64,000 bases of DNA, taken from Neoalteromonas arenosi. Lineage in GTDB: Bacteria; Pseudomonadota; Gammaproteobacteria; Enterobacterales; Alteromonadaceae. Made by a program: the position numbers and the translations under genes. Below the pieces are notes generated by a model. That model was not told where the DNA came from and searched no databases. It saw only the letters and a list, made by a program, of their open reading frames with translations. The DNA lies in contig NZ_JAUCBP010000002.1 in the NCBI RefSeq assembly GCF_030362855.1, forward strand, positions 372,001 to 436,000. Reading direction: 5' to 3'. Each line of letters opens with the position of its first letter. Position 1 is the first letter of the stretch. Of the stretch, positions 46,311 to 56,538 are shown one piece after another.

Positions 46311-46856
46311 ATGCGTTGCCAAAACGGTGTCACATTACTAGAAATGATGATCACCGTCGCGATTGTGGCTATTGTTCTGACAACGGTTGCGCCAAGTATT
46401 CAAAGCATTTTAGTGCAAAACCGCATAATCGGTGAAATTAATGAATTAAGCGGAATCATTCAATTTGCGCGTCACTCTGCTATTGACGAGCAAACTAATA
46501 CCGTAGTGTGCCCCACCGAAGATTATACCAACTGTACCAATAATTGGGATAACGCCAAGATGGTCTTTATGGATCTAGATGCCAATGGTATGCGTGGCGC
46601 AAACGAAGTGCTTCTAGTCGCCTCTAGTGTTATTAATCGCGTTAATGACATGACTGGCCCGGCAGGTGGTTTTGCTTTTTTGCCAAGTGGCGCAGCCAGC
46701 GCCAACGCCACCATTCTGCTTTGTCATCAAAACAACAACAATGAGTATGCTCGTGCCCTAACGATCAGTTTACAGGGCAGGGTAAAAATGAGTGCGGATA
46801 ACAACAATGACGGTATTCACGAAGATACCAATGGTACCGCCTTAGATTGTTCTTAA
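46311..46856 (+). CDS. fimT: type II/IV pseudopilin, FimT/GspH family
   Basis: A 181-residue pseudopilin. The N-terminus 'RCQNG|VTLLEMMITVAIVAIVL' is a prepilin site with Val +1 and Glu +5. GAGAG precedes the ATG at 46311; the open frame back to 46218 lacks support. The body has the FimT features 'ELSGIIQFARHSAI' and an acidic C-terminus with a cysteine pair ('VVCPTED', 'LDCS'). It is apart from the pilV-E set, separated by nadE and glnB, but a minor pilin role is likely. Its last four bases overlap the convergent slyD. Confidence 0.85.
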   Translation: MRCQNGVTLLEMMITVAIVAIVLTTVAPSIQSILVQNRIIGEINELSGIIQFARHSAIDEQTNTVVCPTEDYTNCTNNWDNAKMVFMDLDANGMRGANEVLLVASSVINRVNDMTGPAGGFAFLPSGAASANATILLCHQNNNNEYARALTISLQGRVKMSADNNNDGIHEDTNGTALDCS

Positions 46857-47335
46857 TGACTGTGTTGGCATCCACCGGCAGTATGTACATGACCGTGGTC
46901 AATTTCTTCAGCTGTTGCATCGCGCAATGCAATCACTTCCACATCAAATACAAGGTCTACTCCGGCAAGCGGGTGATTACCATCAACTACAACTTCATCA
47001 TCAGTTACATCAATAATGATAACTGATTGATCACCGTCATCAGTAGTCGCACGAAACGACATACCGACTTCAACATCCATACCTTCGAACATATTTTTTG
47101 GCACGGCTTGGACTAAATTGTCGTGACGAATACCGTAGGCTTTTTCAGCTGGCACCGTTACGGTAAAAGTGTCGTTAGCTTGCTTGCCTGCCAAAGCTTC
47201 TTCTAAGCCCGGTACTAAAAAGCCGTGACCGTAAAGAAACTCAAGCGGTTGGCCACCCCTTGATGAATCTATCTCAACAGACTCAGTATTGCTGACGGAA
47301 TAATGGATGGTTACAACGCTATTTGGTTTAATCAT
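46853..47335 (-). CDS. slyD: FKBP-type isomerase/metallochaperone SlyD
   Basis: A 160-residue FKBP-type isomerase with the SlyD chaperone flap insert. It starts 'MIKPNSVVTIHYSV' and has 'FLYGHGFLVPGLEEALAGKQ', 'AYGIRHDNLVQAVPK' and 'DGNHPLAGVDLVFDVEV'. The tail 'HGHVHTAGGCQHSH' binds nickel or other metals. I start at ATG 47335; a longer frame (to 47374) extends into the ygfZ coding region. It is one of two FKBP-type genes here, with fkpB at 36712-37167. Confidence 0.92.
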   Translation of the reverse strand: MIKPNSVVTIHYSVSNTESVEIDSSRGGQPLEFLYGHGFLVPGLEEALAGKQANDTFTVTVPAEKAYGIRHDNLVQAVPKNMFEGMDVEVGMSFRATTDDGDQSVIIIDVTDDEVVVDGNHPLAGVDLVFDVEVIALRDATAEEIDHGHVHTAGGCQHSH

Positions 47336-47348
47336 TAGGATCTCTGAA

Positions 47349-48320
47349 TTAATCGATTGAATAAGGCAATTCACTAATAGTGAGTTGCGTATCAGGGGCT
47401 TCTTTTAATCGCAATATTTCACCGACGCGACTGTCGTTGCTTAACACGGCCAATAGCCAAACTTGATTATCGGTGAAGCCTACGTGTAACACACTGCCAC
47501 CACGACGCCAATTATCATCAATTGCTTTTTCAAGTATATCACCCGGAGCAATTGTTAGGGCTTGTTCATTGTTCTTTACTGTACCGGTTAGCAAATATGC
47601 TGCACGTTTATTCTTCCCTAAGTATTTGGTTCGAGCAACAACCTCTTGACCCATATAACACCCTTTGTTGAAGTCAATTGCGCCAAGGGCTTGCATATTC
47701 AGCATTTGCGGAACGAATTCATTACTAGTTTGACTGTGAATCGCAGCAATGCCTGCAACTGCGTCTAGGCAGTTCCAACTGCTTTGAGGCTCATTTGCCA
47801 AAGAGGCCACACAATCGTCTGGTAGTGGCATGGTCGCCGGCGTTGCTACGATAAAGCGCGATCCGGTGGGGCCTTTCAGGGTAAGTACCCACCGATTCTC
47901 TGTGGCAGTGACAGCCATGTGATCATCGTTAAGTTCGCCAAAGGCCCTCTCGAGTTGTTTCTTTGCTTGCGGGCCATAAAACCCCCAAAGTCGGATATCG
48001 TTAGACGCGTCAACTATATCGACTTTGGAAAACACGCCGTATTTATTGAGCTCGGCCAAACTCTTGCCTAGCGCACTTTGCTGAGCGGTGAAATAAAGGG
48101 TTTCGCTGTGCTTGACAAGCCAGCCACTATTCCACATTTTGCCTTTGAAATCACAATGACAAGCGAGCATGCCTTGTGTCTCACTCAGTAATTGCACGTT
48201 GGTGGTGATTTGACCCTGCAAGTACTCTTCTTTTTGTTCACCGGTTAGTGCTATAAGGCCCAGGTTAGTTAACTCTACAACAAAGTTCTCGGGAAGCTGA
48301 AGATGCATGTTTACCGCCAT
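47349..48320 (-). CDS. ygfZ: tRNA-modifying protein YgfZ (folate-binding, iron-sulfur related)
   Basis: A 323-residue YgfZ family protein, folate-binding and required for activity of some iron-sulfur enzymes such as MiaB. The family hallmark 'KGCYMGQEVVART' (C221) is present, after the GcvT-like core starting 'LTGEQKEEYLQGQITTNV'. It lies head-to-head with sdhE-ygfX as in E. coli, suggesting a shared iron-sulfur and flavin maturation theme. ATG at 48320 is used; a second ATG at 48308 would remove four residues. Confidence 0.93.
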   Translation of the reverse strand: MAVNMHLQLPENFVVELTNLGLIALTGEQKEEYLQGQITTNVQLLSETQGMLACHCDFKGKMWNSGWLVKHSETLYFTAQQSALGKSLAELNKYGVFSKVDIVDASNDIRLWGFYGPQAKKQLERAFGELNDDHMAVTATENRWVLTLKGPTGSRFIVATPATMPLPDDCVASLANEPQSSWNCLDAVAGIAAIHSQTSNEFVPQMLNMQALGAIDFNKGCYMGQEVVARTKYLGKNKRAAYLLTGTVKNNEQALTIAPGDILEKAIDDNWRRGGSVLHVGFTDNQVWLLAVLSNDSRVGEILRLKEAPDTQLTISELPYSID

Positions 48321-48479
48321 ATCAATTGTGAATAGTTCAGTAGTATGTGGTCGATTGCACAGATCGCAAGTTAACCCTAGTGGATTTTCTCAACTGAGCA
48401 ATTTACTAGTCATCCAATAAGGCGAGAGTACAGTAAACAATCGCAACTGTGCATGATATATTGAGAGGATGACGCAAGA

Positions 48480-48743
48480 ATGAGTATGACTATGTTTTCT
48501 GAAAAACGCTATGCGAGACTTAAATGGGCATGCAGACGGGGGATGCTAGAGCTCGACGTGCTGCTTATGCCTTTTGTTGAATCGGGGTTTCACGAATTAA
48601 ATGACGGTGAGCAGGAGGAGTTTGAGCGCTTGTTGACCTGTGATGATCCCGATTTGTTTGCATGGTTTATGGGCCATCAGACCTGTGAAGACCCAAGTCT
48701 AAATAAAATGGTTCAGCACATTTTGTCGCGTGTTAAAGTCTAA
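48480..48743 (+). CDS. sdhE: succinate dehydrogenase flavin assembly factor SdhE
   Basis: An 87-residue protein of the SdhE (YgfY) family that helps attach FAD covalently to SdhA and FrdA. The RGxxE motif is R20-G21-M22-L23-E24 in 'RRGMLELD'. Its length and the C-terminal 'DLFAWFMGHQTCED' are typical. GAGAGGA lies upstream of the ATG. The next gene overlaps it by 14 bases, as in the E. coli sdhE-ygfX pair. The divergent ygfZ is its usual neighbour. Confidence 0.94.
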   Translation: MSMTMFSEKRYARLKWACRRGMLELDVLLMPFVESGFHELNDGEQEEFERLLTCDDPDLFAWFMGHQTCEDPSLNKMVQHILSRVKV

Positions 48744-49149
48744 CATTACCTACACTACGGGGTTTGAGCGTCTACAGGCCGCCGGTTTTGCCGGCGCAGT
48801 TTTTGTCATTAACCTATCTCTCCTGCTAGCAGTTAAGGAGCCCTCCAGCATAGTTCTCTGGATAGCAATTGTTGCCCTTGCTGCGGTTGCATGGCGTATT
48901 TTTGTGGTCTTGAACGAGCAAACATTAATTCGTTTTGTATTTGATGATGTCGATCAGTGCAGTGTAGATGGTGGTGAATATGGTGCTATTAGTCGCAAAA
49001 CTCGCATCAGTCCATGGTGGGTCTGGTTAGTTATCGATGTTCCCAATATTAAATGCCAACACTACACGCTTTGTACTTGGAAACTCAGCACTGCCTGTGT
49101 GCGAAGCCTAAATTTTCGCATTCTTCGTGGGCTTCACAAAAGTTCGTAG
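48730..49149 (+). CDS. ygfX: YgfX family protein
   Basis: A 139-residue membrane protein. Starting at GTG inside sdhE, it has two hydrophobic segments near residues 19-36 and 42-60 and a soluble C-terminus ending 'LRGLHKSS'. Position and topology match YgfX (CptA), the E. coli partner of SdhE once described as a toxin; sequence similarity at this level is weak, so the assignment rests on context. No independent promoter is seen. Confidence 0.65.
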   Translation: MLKSNITYTTGFERLQAAGFAGAVFVINLSLLLAVKEPSSIVLWIAIVALAAVAWRIFVVLNEQTLIRFVFDDVDQCSVDGGEYGAISRKTRISPWWVWLVIDVPNIKCQHYTLCTWKLSTACVRSLNFRILRGLHKSS

Positions 49150-49156
49150 TGGTTAA

Positions 49157-50035
49157 ATGAACATTGGCATTATCCTAAGAGGCTTAGTAAAAAGCGCGGA
49201 TTTAGGCCGCTTGGAGGGGCTGGCTAGCGGCCAAATCGCCAATGATAATCCAATCTTTCAACAGCAAGTGAAAGTGTGCGATATACAAACCACAGTTCAA
49301 AATTATCACGCTTACCACCAGTGGCAACACTCACATTGGCACCCTTGTATTGCGCAAGTATTATCACTTAATCTACAAATGCGCTGCCTAACTCAGTCGC
49401 AATCAGGCGTTCCTCTGATTGGATTGGTTCACGTTGCCAACCGAATCCTGTGGTTAGCACCGCTTACCGAGCAAGAGACTGAGATTGAATGTCAGATTTC
49501 AGGGTATAGATTACATCGAAGAGGCGTCGTTCTGACGTTGAGAACCCGATTAAAGCAAGCCGATCAGATCGCAATCATTGCTGATAGTGAGTATTTGTAT
49601 CGTTGTAAACTACGCGCCAACGACTCAACGGAAACAGAACCGTTTGGATACGCTGAAGCAGAGGGCCGAGCTGTATTCAACTCAATCGCACTCAATAATG
49701 ACGTAGGACGCCGATATGCGCAGCTAAGTGGCGATTACAATCCCATTCACTTGTGGCCTTTAACGGCAAAGTTGTTCGGATTTAAGCGCCCTATAGCGCA
49801 TGGTATGCATACGCTCGCCTTGTGCATATCAGCGCGTTACCAGTCGGCAGATAAGTGGCAAGGCGAAACTCAGCTTGATGCTTTCTTCAAAGCTCCTGCT
49901 ATGCTGCCGTGTAAGCTTGAAATGGCAACAAATGAACAACGAACTATTGCCAGTGCGTCTGTTCTCGGTCTTTACAACCCTGATGCACCGGACGGCCAGC
50001 GTGAGATACTTCAGCTTCGCATAAGTCGTCTATAG
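49157..50035 (+). CDS. MaoC-like hotdog-fold hydratase/dehydratase
   Basis: A 292-residue protein with a MaoC-type hydratase region: 'YAQLSGDYNPIHLWPLTAKLFG' with 'RPIAHGMHTLALC' in the second half, the hydratase-2 motif with Asp and His. The N-terminal part may be a second degenerate hotdog domain. Such enzymes hydrate or dehydrate enoyl-CoA or act in fatty acid turnover; the substrate cannot be seen. It follows ygfX by seven bases and may be co-transcribed. Start ATG 49157 has no strong ribosome binding site. Confidence 0.78.
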   Translation: MNIGIILRGLVKSADLGRLEGLASGQIANDNPIFQQQVKVCDIQTTVQNYHAYHQWQHSHWHPCIAQVLSLNLQMRCLTQSQSGVPLIGLVHVANRILWLAPLTEQETEIECQISGYRLHRRGVVLTLRTRLKQADQIAIIADSEYLYRCKLRANDSTETEPFGYAEAEGRAVFNSIALNNDVGRRYAQLSGDYNPIHLWPLTAKLFGFKRPIAHGMHTLALCISARYQSADKWQGETQLDAFFKAPAMLPCKLEMATNEQRTIASASVLGLYNPDAPDGQREILQLRISRL

Positions 50036-50045
50036 CACGGGTCAA

Positions 50046-51722
50046 TTAACCCGTGGCTAGACTACCGGCTTCAGTTATCGGTTTCACCCGGGGTGGCAAC
50101 ACCGTTGGCCCTGCGTTTTCAGCCATATTGGGGTAATCGAGATTGTAGTGCAAACCTCGACTCTCTTTGCGGGCAATGGCGCAGCGAACAATTAATTCAG
50201 CAACTGTTACAAGGTTGCGGAGTTCGAGTAAATTGTTGCTGATCCGGAAGTTTGCATAGTATTCATCAATCTCTTGTTCCAACAATTGGATCCGACGAAA
50301 TGCACGCTCTAATCGTTTGTTGGTGCGGACAATGCCCACATAGTCCCACATAAACAATCGCAGCTCGTGCCAGTTGTGCTGAATAATAACTTCTTCATCT
50401 GAGTTGGTAACGCGGCTTTCATCCCAAGGAGCAATTTCGCAAGGTGGCGACACCTCATTGAGGCGCTGTTGAATGTGTTCTGCTGCGGAGTGGGCAAATA
50501 CAATACATTCCAATAACGAGTTACTTGCCATGCGGTTAGCACCGTGCAAACCCGTGTATGCGACTTCGCCAATGGCATATACATTGTGTAAATCGGTTTG
50601 GGCATTTAAGTCTGTAACCACACCACCACAACTGTAGTGTGCTGCGGGTACTACCGGAATGGGTTGGCGCGTTATATCTATTCCTAGTGAACGACATTTA
50701 CGGTAAATATTGGGGAAGTGTTTAACGATAAAATCGGCAGGCTTGTGGCTGATATCGAGATACATGCAGTCGGCACCCAAGCGCTTCATTTCAAAGTCTA
50801 TCGCTCGTGCGACAATATCCCGCGGCGCCAAATCGGCGCGTTCATCAAACTTGTGCATAAAGCGAGTGCCGTCGGCATGACACAAAAATGCACCTTCGCC
50901 ACGCAATGCTTCAGTGATCAAAAAATTACCCGCCTCAGGGTGATACAGGCAAGTTGGATGGAATTGATTAAATTCCATGTTAGCGACGCGACAGCCTGCG
51001 CGCCAAGCTAAAGCGATACCGTCACCACTTGAGACATCTGGATTAGAGGTGTATTGGTACACCTTACTCGCACCACCTGAAGCCATTGCAGCAAACCGAC
51101 AACTAATGACCTCAACGTGTTCATTATTCCGTGACCAAACATAGGCGCCAATACACAGTTTAGGATCGTTTTTATCCATAATCAGGTCGATAGCATTGTA
51201 GCGTTCAAACAAATGGATATTAGGGTGCTGACTCGCAGCCTCGTTTAGGGTCAATTGCACTGCTTGGCCAGTAGCGTCAGCCGCATGCAGTATGCGTCGA
51301 TGGCTATGGCCCCCCTCACGCGTGAGGTGATAGCGAGTATCGCCATTTTCGTCTGTTTCGGTGTCAAATGGCATGCCGAAATTGATCAGCCATTGCATGC
51401 ACGCCTTACCGCGCTCGGCGGTGAAACGTACCACCGCTTCGTCACACAAACCGGCACCGGCGTCCAAGGTATCCTCAACATGCGCCTGAATACTATCCGC
51501 TTCGTCGAATACCGCAGCGATTCCGCCTTGGGCATAACGCGTCGCACCCTCGTTGCGGTCACTTTTGCTTAATACAATCACATTGCAATAATCAGCGAGC
51601 TTCAGTGCTAAACTGAGCCCTGCAGCGCCACTGCCGATGATAAGCACGTCACATTGATGCTGAATAGTGTTGGTAGTCGCTGCATCAGCTTGCGCAGAAG
51701 CACAGTTTTCAGATTGAGGCAT
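50046..51722 (-). CDS. nadB: L-aspartate oxidase
   Basis: A 558-residue FAD-dependent enzyme oxidising aspartate to iminoaspartate, first step of NAD synthesis. FAD-binding '[21 protein letters not shown]' in part begins near residue 24; '[17 protein letters not shown]' and '[20 protein letters not shown]' match the succinate dehydrogenase/NadB flavoprotein family, and '[19 protein letters not shown]' holds catalytic residues. I start at ATG 51722 rather than a 51770 start, whose extra residues look non-family. It is divergent from rpoE, the order found in many gammaproteobacteria. Confidence 0.95.
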   Translation of the reverse strand: MPQSENCASAQADAATTNTIQHQCDVLIIGSGAAGLSLALKLADYCNVIVLSKSDRNEGATRYAQGGIAAVFDEADSIQAHVEDTLDAGAGLCDEAVVRFTAERGKACMQWLINFGMPFDTETDENGDTRYHLTREGGHSHRRILHAADATGQAVQLTLNEAASQHPNIHLFERYNAIDLIMDKNDPKLCIGAYVWSRNNEHVEVISCRFAAMASGGASKVYQYTSNPDVSSGDGIALAWRAGCRVANMEFNQFHPTCLYHPEAGNFLITEALRGEGAFLCHADGTRFMHKFDERADLAPRDIVARAIDFEMKRLGADCMYLDISHKPADFIVKHFPNIYRKCRSLGIDITRQPIPVVPAAHYSCGGVVTDLNAQTDLHNVYAIGEVAYTGLHGANRMASNSLLECIVFAHSAAEHIQQRLNEVSPPCEIAPWDESRVTNSDEEVIIQHNWHELRLFMWDYVGIVRTNKRLERAFRRIQLLEQEIDEYYANFRISNNLLELRNLVTVAELIVRCAIARKESRGLHYNLDYPNMAENAGPTVLPPRVKPITEAGSLATG

Positions 51723-51828
51723 AGTATCTCTGGTCAGTTTATTCGCAATACCGCTATAAAAAAGGCGCACTGAGCGCTATCATTTATGCGTAAATTGAAT
51801 TTTTCGTTCATTTTTTTTAAATATTATC

Positions 51829-51855
51829 GAACTTTCGGCAAACACCAAAGTCTAT
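51829..51855 (+). promoter_or_regulatory. sigma-E-type promoter of rpoE
   Basis: GAACTT (51829-51834) and TCTAT (51851-51855) are 16 bases apart, close to the sigma-E consensus GAACTT-N16-TCTGA, and lie 52 bases before the rpoE ATG. This is the expected autoregulatory promoter. Confidence 0.8.
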
Positions 51856-51906
51856 TAAGTTGCTTGCATGGGCCGTGCAGTGATGTAGTAAGGAGAATTG
51901 GCTCGA

Positions 51907-52485
51907 ATGAGTGAGCAAATAACTGACCAACAATTGGTCGAGAAAGTACAACGTGGCGACAAGAATGCCTTTAATTTGTTGGTGGTCAGGTATCAACACA
52001 AAGTGATGCATTTAGTTGGGCGTTACGTTAAAAGTTCGGGAGATGTGGCCGATGTTACGCAGGAAGCGTTCATTAAAGCCTATCGAGCGTTACCCAGCTT
52101 TAGAGGGGATAGTGCGTTTTACACCTGGCTGTATCGCATTGCTGTTAACACAGCAAAAAATTATTTGGTGTCGCAAGGTCGAAAACCGCCCGGCAGTGAT
52201 ATAGACGCTCAAGAAGCGGATTATTACGATGGTGGAGAAGCGTTGCACGATAACAGTACGCCCGAGCGTTCGCTGTTGTCCAACGAAATCGAAGCGACAT
52301 TGTTTAGAGTAGTTGAAAAGCTACCTGATGATTTGCGGATGGCAATAACATTGCGTGAAATGGAAGGGCTTAGCTATGAAGAAATTGCGGCAGTGATGGA
52401 TTGTCCAGTCGGTACGGTTCGGTCGCGAATCTTCAGAGCTCGGGAAGCCATAGACAAAGTCATTCAACCATTAATGCAGAATTGA
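51907..52485 (+). CDS. rpoE: RNA polymerase sigma factor RpoE (sigma-E)
   Basis: A 192-residue ECF sigma factor. Region 2 has 'VQRGDKNAFNLLVVRYQHKV', 'DVTQEAFIKAYRALPSFRGD' and 'FYTWLYRIAVNTAKNYL'; region 4 has 'LPDDLRMAITLREMEGLSYEEIA' in part and the helix-turn-helix 'CPVGTVRSRIFRARE'. It drives the response to misfolded outer-membrane proteins. I use ATG 51907 behind AGGAG (51891-51895); TTG 51898 is too close to it. It heads the rpoE-rseA-rseB-rseC operon and is preceded by a sigma-E-type promoter. Confidence 0.96.
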   Translation: MSEQITDQQLVEKVQRGDKNAFNLLVVRYQHKVMHLVGRYVKSSGDVADVTQEAFIKAYRALPSFRGDSAFYTWLYRIAVNTAKNYLVSQGRKPPGSDIDAQEADYYDGGEALHDNSTPERSLLSNEIEATLFRVVEKLPDDLRMAITLREMEGLSYEEIAAVMDCPVGTVRSRIFRAREAIDKVIQPLMQN

Positions 52486-52538
52486 TGATTGAAACAGTAA
52501 CAGTTAGTATACAAACGCGAGTCAATTAAGAGAGTTTT

Positions 52539-53144
52539 ATGACGCAAGAGCAAGAAAATTTGTCAGCATTTGTTGATGGTGAGTACCAAGGCGATGATTC
52601 TGCGTTGGTTAGTGCCCTCAAGCAAGATACTGAATTGCAGGATAAATGGCGCCGCTACCACACCATTAGAGATGGTTTGCGCGGCGAGTTACCAGCGGAT
52701 TCGAGTATCGATATTGCCAATAGCATAGCCGCAGCAATCGCTGATGAGCCTGCGATAGTCGCTCCTAAACGCCGGTTGCGTGACCTCCCCGTTGTTGGTA
52801 GCGTAATCCCGTTAGTCAAACAATCAGGCCAATTCTTAGTTGCAGCATCTGTTGCCGCCGTCGCTATCCTGGGCGTGCAAAATTACAACACTACCCCTGA
52901 AATTGATGAGCCGTTGATGACTGCACCACCTATTGCAGGTCGTCCACAAGGCGGACTTGCGCCAGTGAGCTTGGAGCAAACTCGGCCGGTCGAAAGAACC
53001 GATATGGCGACTTTGCTTGAGCAGCGTCGGCAGATTAATGCATTAATCGCTGATCACGAGCGTCAGCTCCAGTTAAAGCAGGCACAGATGCAAGATTCAA
53101 CTGCTCAAGAGCAGGCAGCGGAGCAAGATCAGCAACCGGAATAG
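52539..53144 (+). CDS. rseA: anti-sigma-E factor RseA
   Basis: A 201-residue single-span inner-membrane anti-sigma factor. The cytoplasmic N-terminal domain binds sigma-E: 'LSAFVDGEYQGDDSALVSALKQD' and 'WRRYHTIRDGLRGELP'. A membrane helix (about 95-113, 'GQFLVAASVAAVAILGV') separates it from the periplasmic part, which ends in a Gln-rich helix. Regulated cleavage by DegS and RseP is known for the family. It lies 53 bases after rpoE. Confidence 0.93.
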   Translation: MTQEQENLSAFVDGEYQGDDSALVSALKQDTELQDKWRRYHTIRDGLRGELPADSSIDIANSIAAAIADEPAIVAPKRRLRDLPVVGSVIPLVKQSGQFLVAASVAAVAILGVQNYNTTPEIDEPLMTAPPIAGRPQGGLAPVSLEQTRPVERTDMATLLEQRRQINALIADHERQLQLKQAQMQDSTAQEQAAEQDQQPE

Positions 53145-53151
53145 GATATTC

Positions 53152-54165
53152 ATGCTAAACCTCTCGCTTAGATTTAAAGCCGCCGCGACGCTTATGCTAG
53201 CGGCGGTTTTGTTTAGTCCATTATGTGTCGCACAGGAACCTGAGGGCGATGTTGACAGCCCTGAAGCTGCCGTTGAAAAGTTAAGTGGCGCACAATGGTT
53301 GTTGAAGATGTCACAGGCCGTAAGTCAAACGAATTATCAAATGTCTTTAGTCGAGCAACGACCAGGCTCCGATACAGTCCCTTACTTGTGGCGTCATGGC
53401 GTGTTTGAAAATGGCATAACCATGGAGCAACTCAGTATGCTCAATGGTCCGGGTAAAGAATTTATTCGCGTCAATCGTCAAGTCAGCGTGTTTGAACCCA
53501 ACGTCGCTCCGTTTAGCTTATCGGGTCGAATTATTGATGGACCATTTCCATCCGATTTATTGCTCAATCCACTAGATTTGCAATCGGCTTATACTTTTAT
53601 CGCCATTGGTCGCGGTCGCGTCTCCGGACGAGCGGCACAGCAAATTCGCATAGTAAGTCGCGATAACTCACGCTATGCGTATCAATTGTGGGTTGATGAA
53701 GAAACCGGCATGCCGTTGAAAATGAATATGCTTGACCAATCCGGTCAATTGATAAAGCAGATTCAAGTTACTCAGTTTACCACCAGTGCTGAACCACACG
53801 AGTTTTTTAGTCGAATTAACCACGAAGCGTTACCGACAATCACTGCGGTTCCTTTGAGCTATCACCAGCACAATTGGCAAATTGCGTATATGCCAATAGG
53901 TATGACCGAAGTGAAACGCAACACTCATAGGTTAAGCGTTACTGACCAAGTGGTTGAGTATGCAATGTTGAGTGATGGCATGGTCGAAGTTTCTGTATAT
54001 GTTATGCCAATCAGTGCCAGTGGCCCGCAAAATAACGTTTACCGGCATGAATCTAAAACCCTCCTCAACCGAACAGAAGGTGGTATGCAAATATCGGTGA
54101 TCGGCGAGATCCCCCCGCAAACAGCTAATAAGATAGCAACATCATTAGTCGCCAGAGTTGAGTAG
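53152..54165 (+). CDS. rseB: sigma-E regulatory protein RseB/MucB
   Basis: A 337-residue periplasmic protein. A signal peptide ends near residue 27 ('FSPLCVAQ'). The MucB/RseB body has 'WLLKMSQAVSQTNYQMSLV', 'YLWRHGVFENG' and 'YQLWVDEETGMPLKMNML' characteristic of the family, which resembles LolA/LolB folds. RseB binds RseA and blocks its cleavage until lipopolysaccharide or lipoprotein signals release it. It starts seven bases after rseA. Confidence 0.93.
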   Translation: MLNLSLRFKAAATLMLAAVLFSPLCVAQEPEGDVDSPEAAVEKLSGAQWLLKMSQAVSQTNYQMSLVEQRPGSDTVPYLWRHGVFENGITMEQLSMLNGPGKEFIRVNRQVSVFEPNVAPFSLSGRIIDGPFPSDLLLNPLDLQSAYTFIAIGRGRVSGRAAQQIRIVSRDNSRYAYQLWVDEETGMPLKMNMLDQSGQLIKQIQVTQFTTSAEPHEFFSRINHEALPTITAVPLSYHQHNWQIAYMPIGMTEVKRNTHRLSVTDQVVEYAMLSDGMVEVSVYVMPISASGPQNNVYRHESKTLLNRTEGGMQISVIGEIPPQTANKIATSLVARVE

Positions 54166-54170
54166 ACCCG

Positions 54171-54656
54171 ATGATCGAAGAAGTAGGCAAAGTTATTGCG
54201 GTTGAGCGCGACGAAATCATAGTGGAAACTGAGATAAAAACCACATGCGGTAGTTGTGAAGCTCAGCAAAATTGCGGTACTGGGACTATTGCTAAAGCGC
54301 TTGCACCGCGCCGTGAAACCTTGCGGTTCTCTACTGAGCTACCGGTTCAAGTGGGCAGTAAGGTTCGTTTAGGTATTCCCGAGACGGCGTTATTGAAAGC
54401 GTCAATCTGGCTTTACGTTATACCGTTACTTGGATTGATTGTGGGTGGGGCACTGTTCAGTTGGGTTTTACCGATCTTTGGCCTGGTTCACGAAGGCTGG
54501 GTTATTGCAAGTACCATACTGGCTGCACTGGCGGCGTTTGTTTGGGTTTCTGCAACCGTCAAACAGCGAGAGCTACAACAGTATCAACCGCGCCTTCTGG
54601 GTGTGATCTTGGATAGTTCTGAACCCGTAAAAGTATCAATAGCAAACCCACGCTAG
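54171..54656 (+). CDS. rseC: SoxR-reducing system protein RseC
   Basis: A 161-residue inner-membrane protein. The N-terminal cytoplasmic domain has C26, C29 and C35 in 'TTCGSCEAQQNCGTG', then two membrane segments (about 79-102 and 107-128). RseC contributes to SoxR reduction and modulates sigma-E activity. It lies five bases after rseB and ends the operon, with lepA starting 85 bases on. Confidence 0.92.
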   Translation: MIEEVGKVIAVERDEIIVETEIKTTCGSCEAQQNCGTGTIAKALAPRRETLRFSTELPVQVGSKVRLGIPETALLKASIWLYVIPLLGLIVGGALFSWVLPIFGLVHEGWVIASTILAALAAFVWVSATVKQRELQQYQPRLLGVILDSSEPVKVSIANPR

Positions 54657-54741
54657 CTTTCCGCGTCGGTAACGAGTAAAATTCAGCCGTTTTTGCGCTT
54701 CGCAATTTTCTTTTCACTTTTTTCAGGTAGTTTCTAACGCA

Positions 54742-56538
54742 ATGCAACACAAGCATATACGTAATTTCAGCATCATCGCCCACATCGACCACGGTAAATC
54801 CACCCTTTCAGATCGATTGATTCAGCACTGCGGAGGGTTAAGTGATCGCGAAATGGCTGCGCAAGTACTCGATTCAATGGATCTTGAGCGCGAACGCGGG
54901 ATTACTATCAAGGCACAGAGCGTTACACTGAACTACGAAGCCAAAGACGGTGAAACATACCAGCTCAACTTTATCGACACGCCAGGGCACGTTGACTTTA
55001 CATATGAAGTCTCTCGTTCATTAGCCGCTTGTGAGGGGGCATTGTTGGTTGTTGATGCGGGCCAGGGGGTTGAAGCACAAACACTAGCAAACTGCTACAC
55101 CGCGATTGATATGGACATGGAAGTTGTGCCAATCCTGAATAAAATTGACCTGCCACAAGCAGAGCCCGAACGCGTCGCTGAAGAGATTGAAGATATCGTC
55201 GGTATCGACGCAATTGACGCGGTTAAATGTTCGGCTAAAACTGGCTTGGGTATAGAAGATGTACTTGAAGAGATTGTGCATAAAATACCGCCACCCGAGG
55301 GCGACAGAGAGGCTCCATTAAAAGCATTGATCGTTGACTCATGGTTTGACAATTATCAAGGCGTTGTTTCTTTGGTGCGTATTGTCGAGGGTTCTCTGAG
55401 CGTCAAAGACAAGATTCAGATAATGTCTAATGGTCAAGTACACCAAGTCGACAAAATCGGGGTGTTTACCCCTAAAGCACTGGAAACCGGTGTTTTAAAG
55501 GCCGGAGAAGTAGGTTTTATCATTGCCGGTATTAAAGAGATTCACGGTGCTCCTGTAGGGGATACCATCACGCTCGCGCGTCAGCCTGCTGAAGAGCCTC
55601 TGCCAGGTTTCCAAAAAATCAAGCCGCAGGTTTACGCGGGCTTGTTCCCAGTCAGTTCAGACGACTATGAAGATTTTCGTGACGCATTAGCCAAACTCAG
55701 TTTGAACGACGCTTCACTGTTTTATGAGCCAGAAAGCTCAGCGGCTTTGGGCTTTGGATTCAGGATAGGTTTCTTGGGCATGCTGCACATGGAGATCATC
55801 CAAGAGCGTTTGGAGCGCGAGTATGACCTTGACCTGATAACTACAGCACCGACCGTAGTGTATGAAGTTGTTACGACAAAAGGTGAAACACTCCAAGTTG
55901 ACAATCCATCTAAATTGCCAGCGGTGAACGATATTGATGAAATTCGCGAACCGATTGTAGAGGCTAATATCTTAGTACCACAAGACTACTTGGGTAATGT
56001 CATCACTTTATGTGTGGAGAAGCGTGGAACCCAGACCAACATGGCTTACCACGGCAAGCAAGTCGCGTTGACTTATGAGCTTCCCATGGCGGAGGTGGTT
56101 CTCGACTTCTTCGACCGTTTAAAGTCTACCAGTCGCGGCTTTGCATCCTTGGACTATAACTTTAAACACTTTAATGCAGCAGATATGGTGCGACTCGACA
56201 TTTTGATTAATGGCGAGCGCGTGGATGCATTGGCGGTCATCACTCACCGCGACAATGCACAATCTCGTGGACGTGAATTGGTAGAAAAGTTGCGCGAGTT
56301 GATCCCAAGACAGATGTTTGACATCGCCATTCAAGCGGCGATTGGTAACCACGTCATCGCACGTAGTACTGTTAAGCAGTTGCGTAAAAACGTTATCGCG
56401 AAGTGTTATGGTGGTGATGTAAGCCGGAAGAAGAAACTATTGCAGAAACAGAAAGAAGGTAAGAAGCGCATGAAGCAGGTGGGGAATGTTGAATTGCCTC
56501 AAGATGCGTTTTTGGCCGTGCTTAAAGTGGGCAAATAA
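54742..56538 (+). CDS. lepA: elongation factor 4 (LepA)
   Basis: A 598-residue translational GTPase. G motifs: 'AHIDHGKST' (G1), 'RERGIT' (G2), 'IDTPGHVDF' (G3) and 'NKIDLP' (G4). The unique C-terminal domain includes '[19 protein letters not shown]' and a lysine-rich end. LepA can move stalled ribosomes backward. It is coupled to lepB by one-base overlap (TAATG), the usual arrangement. The leader holds no obvious terminator after rseC, so read-through from the sigma-E operon is possible. Confidence 0.97.
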   Translation: MQHKHIRNFSIIAHIDHGKSTLSDRLIQHCGGLSDREMAAQVLDSMDLERERGITIKAQSVTLNYEAKDGETYQLNFIDTPGHVDFTYEVSRSLAACEGALLVVDAGQGVEAQTLANCYTAIDMDMEVVPILNKIDLPQAEPERVAEEIEDIVGIDAIDAVKCSAKTGLGIEDVLEEIVHKIPPPEGDREAPLKALIVDSWFDNYQGVVSLVRIVEGSLSVKDKIQIMSNGQVHQVDKIGVFTPKALETGVLKAGEVGFIIAGIKEIHGAPVGDTITLARQPAEEPLPGFQKIKPQVYAGLFPVSSDDYEDFRDALAKLSLNDASLFYEPESSAALGFGFRIGFLGMLHMEIIQERLEREYDLDLITTAPTVVYEVVTTKGETLQVDNPSKLPAVNDIDEIREPIVEANILVPQDYLGNVITLCVEKRGTQTNMAYHGKQVALTYELPMAEVVLDFFDRLKSTSRGFASLDYNFKHFNAADMVRLDILINGERVDALAVITHRDNAQSRGRELVEKLRELIPRQMFDIAIQAAIGNHVIARSTVKQLRKNVIAKCYGGDVSRKKKLLQKQKEGKKRMKQVGNVELPQDAFLAVLKVGK

